Shown piece after piece: positions 5,447 to 5,525 of a DNA stretch of 5,525 bases. The DNA is taken from assembly GCA_964486725.1 (NCBI GenBank), contig CAZAOK010000156.1:1-5525 (forward strand), given 5' to 3'. The position numbers and the translations under genes were made by a program. The number at the start of each line of letters is the position of its first letter. The first letter of the stretch is position 1. Under the pieces are notes generated by a model. That model worked only from the letters and a program-made list of their open reading frames with translations. It searched no databases and had not been told where the DNA came from. Source of the stretch: M55B154 sp964486725 (lineage in GTDB: Bacteria; Spirochaetota; UBA4802; UB4802).

Positions 5447-5460
5447 GGTAAAACTTTACC
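5447..5460. promoter_or_regulatory. Inverted repeat GGTAAA-AC-TTTACC upstream of the promoter
   Basis: Two perfect 6-bp arms with a 2-bp centre lie 9 bp upstream of the -35 box. The position and symmetry would suit an operator for a dimeric regulator such as the adjacent antitoxin-like protein. A short hairpin of no function is equally possible. The remaining 65 bp to the window end show no supported gene. Confidence 0.35.
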
Positions 5461-5525
5461 AGTGTTCCATGTCACACATCACGGCTCAATGTAGTAGCAA
5501 TCTCCACTCGTCTGAATCAGGATTT

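Noticed and set aside
5461..5525. Possible 3' end of another minus-strand gene at the window edge
   Set aside because: Two frames stay open for 12-14 codons from the edge, too little to tell from chance.
1..5525. CRISPR arrays, tRNA or rRNA genes, transposase genes
   Set aside because: No regularly spaced repeats, no cloverleaf-like element and no DDE or HUH transposase motif were seen on either strand.

Overview
This window is a patchwork of accessory genes, mostly small toxin-antitoxin (TA) modules, around one glycosyltransferase gene and one cysteine-peptidase-like gene. Several genes are visibly broken. There is no rRNA, tRNA, CRISPR array or core housekeeping operon. The host cannot be named. 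Consensus-like -35/-10 promoters, purine-rich ribosome sites, an S23 four-helix-bundle gene and many TA remnants suggest an environmental anaerobe-type Gram-negative bacterium (anammox planctomycetes, Desulfobacterota, Nitrospirota and spirochaetes carry such mixtures), but this is a weak inference. Base composition changes along the window: the TA genes are very AT-rich and the glycosyltransferase is clearly GC-richer, which fits separate origins.

Layout. (1) 65-807, plus strand: promoter, AbrB/MazE-type antitoxin and Doc/Fic toxin with a 4-nt overlap, then a GC-rich hairpin at 817-838. (2) 829-2580, minus strand, read right to left: a 56-codon gene (2410-2580), a GT4-type glycosyltransferase (1211-2335), a broken DUF4258 gene (915-1210) and a truncated YgiT-type zinc-finger gene (829-913). 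(3) 2577-3961, minus strand: a papain/C39-like cysteine peptidase gene. It appears as two ORFs because one base is missing near 3802; restored, it encodes 461 residues. The 56-codon gene is coupled to its stop codon. (4) 3986-4188: a second 5' end of the glycosyltransferase gene with its leader, cut off after about 50 codons. (5) 4197-4447, minus strand: an S23 four-helix-bundle gene with a frameshift and no 3' end. (6) 4500-5437, minus strand: promoter, a small antitoxin-like protein, a PBECR/DUF4258-like nuclease and a DUF2283 protein.

The TA genes are expected to be self-contained addiction or defence modules. The 1.8 kb segment holding the peptidase and the 56-codon gene lies between two direct copies of the glycosyltransferase leader, 98 bp of which are identical. 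It could therefore be lost or gained by homologous recombination. The most informative observations are: the reconstructable peptidase; the sharp switch from 100% to about 85% identity in the glycosyltransferase repeat, with all 13 differences at third codon positions; the 8-bp tandem duplication that breaks the DUF4258 gene; and the overlooked 56-codon gene. I saw no clear sign of a wholly new system. The nearest candidate is the peptidase plus its coupled small gene.
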